Source of the DNA: Stenotrophomonas maltophilia
GTDB lineage: Bacteria > Pseudomonadota > Gammaproteobacteria > Xanthomonadales > Xanthomonadaceae
DNA: 64,000 bases
Direction of reading: 5' to 3'
Assembly (NCBI RefSeq): GCF_039555535.1
Contig: NZ_CP154630.1
Span: forward strand, 2,617,001 to 2,681,000
Made by a program: the position numbers and the translations under genes
The notes under the pieces: generated by a model
The model's input: the letters and a program-made list of their open reading frames with translations, nothing else
The model's database searches: none
What the model was told of the DNA's origin: nothing
In this document: positions 63,369 through 64,000 of the stretch, in pieces
How positions within the stretch are numbered: the first letter of the stretch is position 1
Layout of the letters: every line of letters begins with the position of its first letter

Positions 63369-64000
63369 ATGTCCGACGGCCACGACACTGAACTGCACGA
63401 TGTCCACGCGGCCGACGCCGCGGACGAACGCTTCCTGGTCCGCAACCCCCGCCAGCTGCGCCACCTGCTGCGCTCGCTGATCGACCAGCGATCACTGATC
63501 AACGCGCATATCGACGGCCGGGACCGTTCGTTCCCGACCGCCCTGCTTGATCTCGACGAGGACGAAGACTACCTGCTGCTCGACGGCAGCCCGCAGGAGG
63601 CATCCAACCGTGCCGCCGAGCAGGCCGACCATCTGCTCTGCTTCGCCCAGCTGGAACGTGTCCTCGTGCGGTTCCGCCTGCACGCGCTGCAACGCGTGGA
63701 CAACGATGGCCACGTCGCCTTCCGCGCCCCGCTGCCGGACGAACTGGTGCACCTGCAACGCCGCGAGCTGTACCGGCTCGAGACCCCGGTCACCGACTCA
63801 CCACAGCTGCTGCTGCCACCCGGCGAAGCCCGCGCCGAAGCACTGTCGATGCGGGTGGTGGACATCAGCGGTGGCGGCCTGGCCGTAGTGGTACCCAACG
63901 ACTGCGCCGTGTTCGGCCTGCAGAAGCGCTACACGGCGCAGCTGTCGCTGCCCGATGGCCCGGACCTGGACATCGAACTGGTGGTCTGCAACCTGCTGCC
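63369..64000 (+). CDS. ycgR: YcgR-like PilZ flagellar brake protein (3' end missing)
   Basis: 211 codons visible, open to the window end. N-terminal YcgR domain ([39 protein letters not shown]), then a PilZ domain with intact c-di-GMP motifs RRELYR (RxxxR type) and DISGGG (DxSxxG). YcgR with c-di-GMP slows the flagellar motor. ATG at 63369; no strong ribosome site. Confidence 0.88.
   Translation, partial: MSDGHDTELHDVHAADAADERFLVRNPRQLRHLLRSLIDQRSLINAHIDGRDRSFPTALLDLDEDEDYLLLDGSPQEASNRAAEQADHLLCFAQLERVLVRFRLHALQRVDNDGHVAFRAPLPDELVHLQRRELYRLETPVTDSPQLLLPPGEARAEALSMRVVDISGGGLAVVVPNDCAVFGLQKRYTAQLSLPDGPDLDIELVVCNLL

Overview
This 64 kb window is one almost continuous flagellar and chemotaxis locus from a GC-rich gammaproteobacterium of the Xanthomonadaceae, most likely a Stenotrophomonas of the S. 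maltophilia complex. The grounds are the gene order (flgNMA / cheV / flgB-L / three flagellins / fliDST / rpoN2 / fleQ / fliE-R / flhBAF / flhG / fliA / che-mot), the polar-flagellum regulators FlhF, FlhG and FleQ, and many small stem-loops that begin with GTAG, the hallmark of S. maltophilia SMAG repeats. I see no tRNA, rRNA, insertion sequence, phage gene or CRISPR array.

Layout. 1-2.3 kb: end of a response regulator with a degenerate EAL domain, facing a PAS-like histidine kinase. 2.3-3.7 kb, minus strand: flgN, flgM, flgA. 4-4.9 kb: cheV. 5-15.6 kb: rod, hook, P/L-ring and junction genes flgBCDEF and flgGHIJKL. 16-19.8 kb: three tandem flagellin genes. 20.2-23.8 kb: fliD, fliS, fliT, an atypical PilZ protein and a LuxR-type regulator. 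24.2-27.5 kb: rpoN2, a lone receiver protein and fleQ. 28.1-34.8 kb: fliEFGHIJK. 35-39.2 kb: fliLMNOPQR. 39.5-44.1 kb: an MHYT-GGDEF-EAL membrane protein and a frameshifted secreted hydrolase. 44.3-51 kb: flhB, flhA, flhF, flhG, fliA. 51-60.5 kb: cheY, cheZ, cheA, motC, motD, a ParA-type ATPase, a CheW-domain protein, a STAS protein, a second CheY and a second CheA. 60.9-63.2 kb: a chemoreceptor. 63.4 kb to the end: start of a YcgR-like c-di-GMP flagellar brake.

Regulation can be read in part from the DNA. Sites of the -24/-12 (sigma-54) type precede flgB, flgG, fliD, fliE, fliL and flhB, matching RpoN2 and FleQ encoded here. Sigma-28 (FliA) sites precede flgM, cheV, the first flagellin (two in tandem), fliD, fliS, motC and the chemoreceptor. 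The cascade is therefore FleQ/RpoN2 for basal body and export, then FliA, released from FlgM on hook completion, for filament, motor and chemotaxis genes. Several products sense or turn over c-di-GMP (EAL-REC, PilZ, MHYT-GGDEF-EAL, YcgR).

Most interesting observations: (1) four PTWDD-type repeats plus three ALEAAF-type repeats in the N-terminal half of the CheW-domain protein next to the ParA ATPase; (2) a FliM-like CheY-docking peptide recurring in FliM, CheZ and twice in the linker of the first CheA; (3) sigma-28 promoters of cheV and motC whose -10 box ends 7 bases before the ATG, predicting leaderless mRNAs; (4) a roughly 110 bp direct repeat, carrying a copy of the flhB promoter region, on both sides of the frameshifted hydrolase gene.
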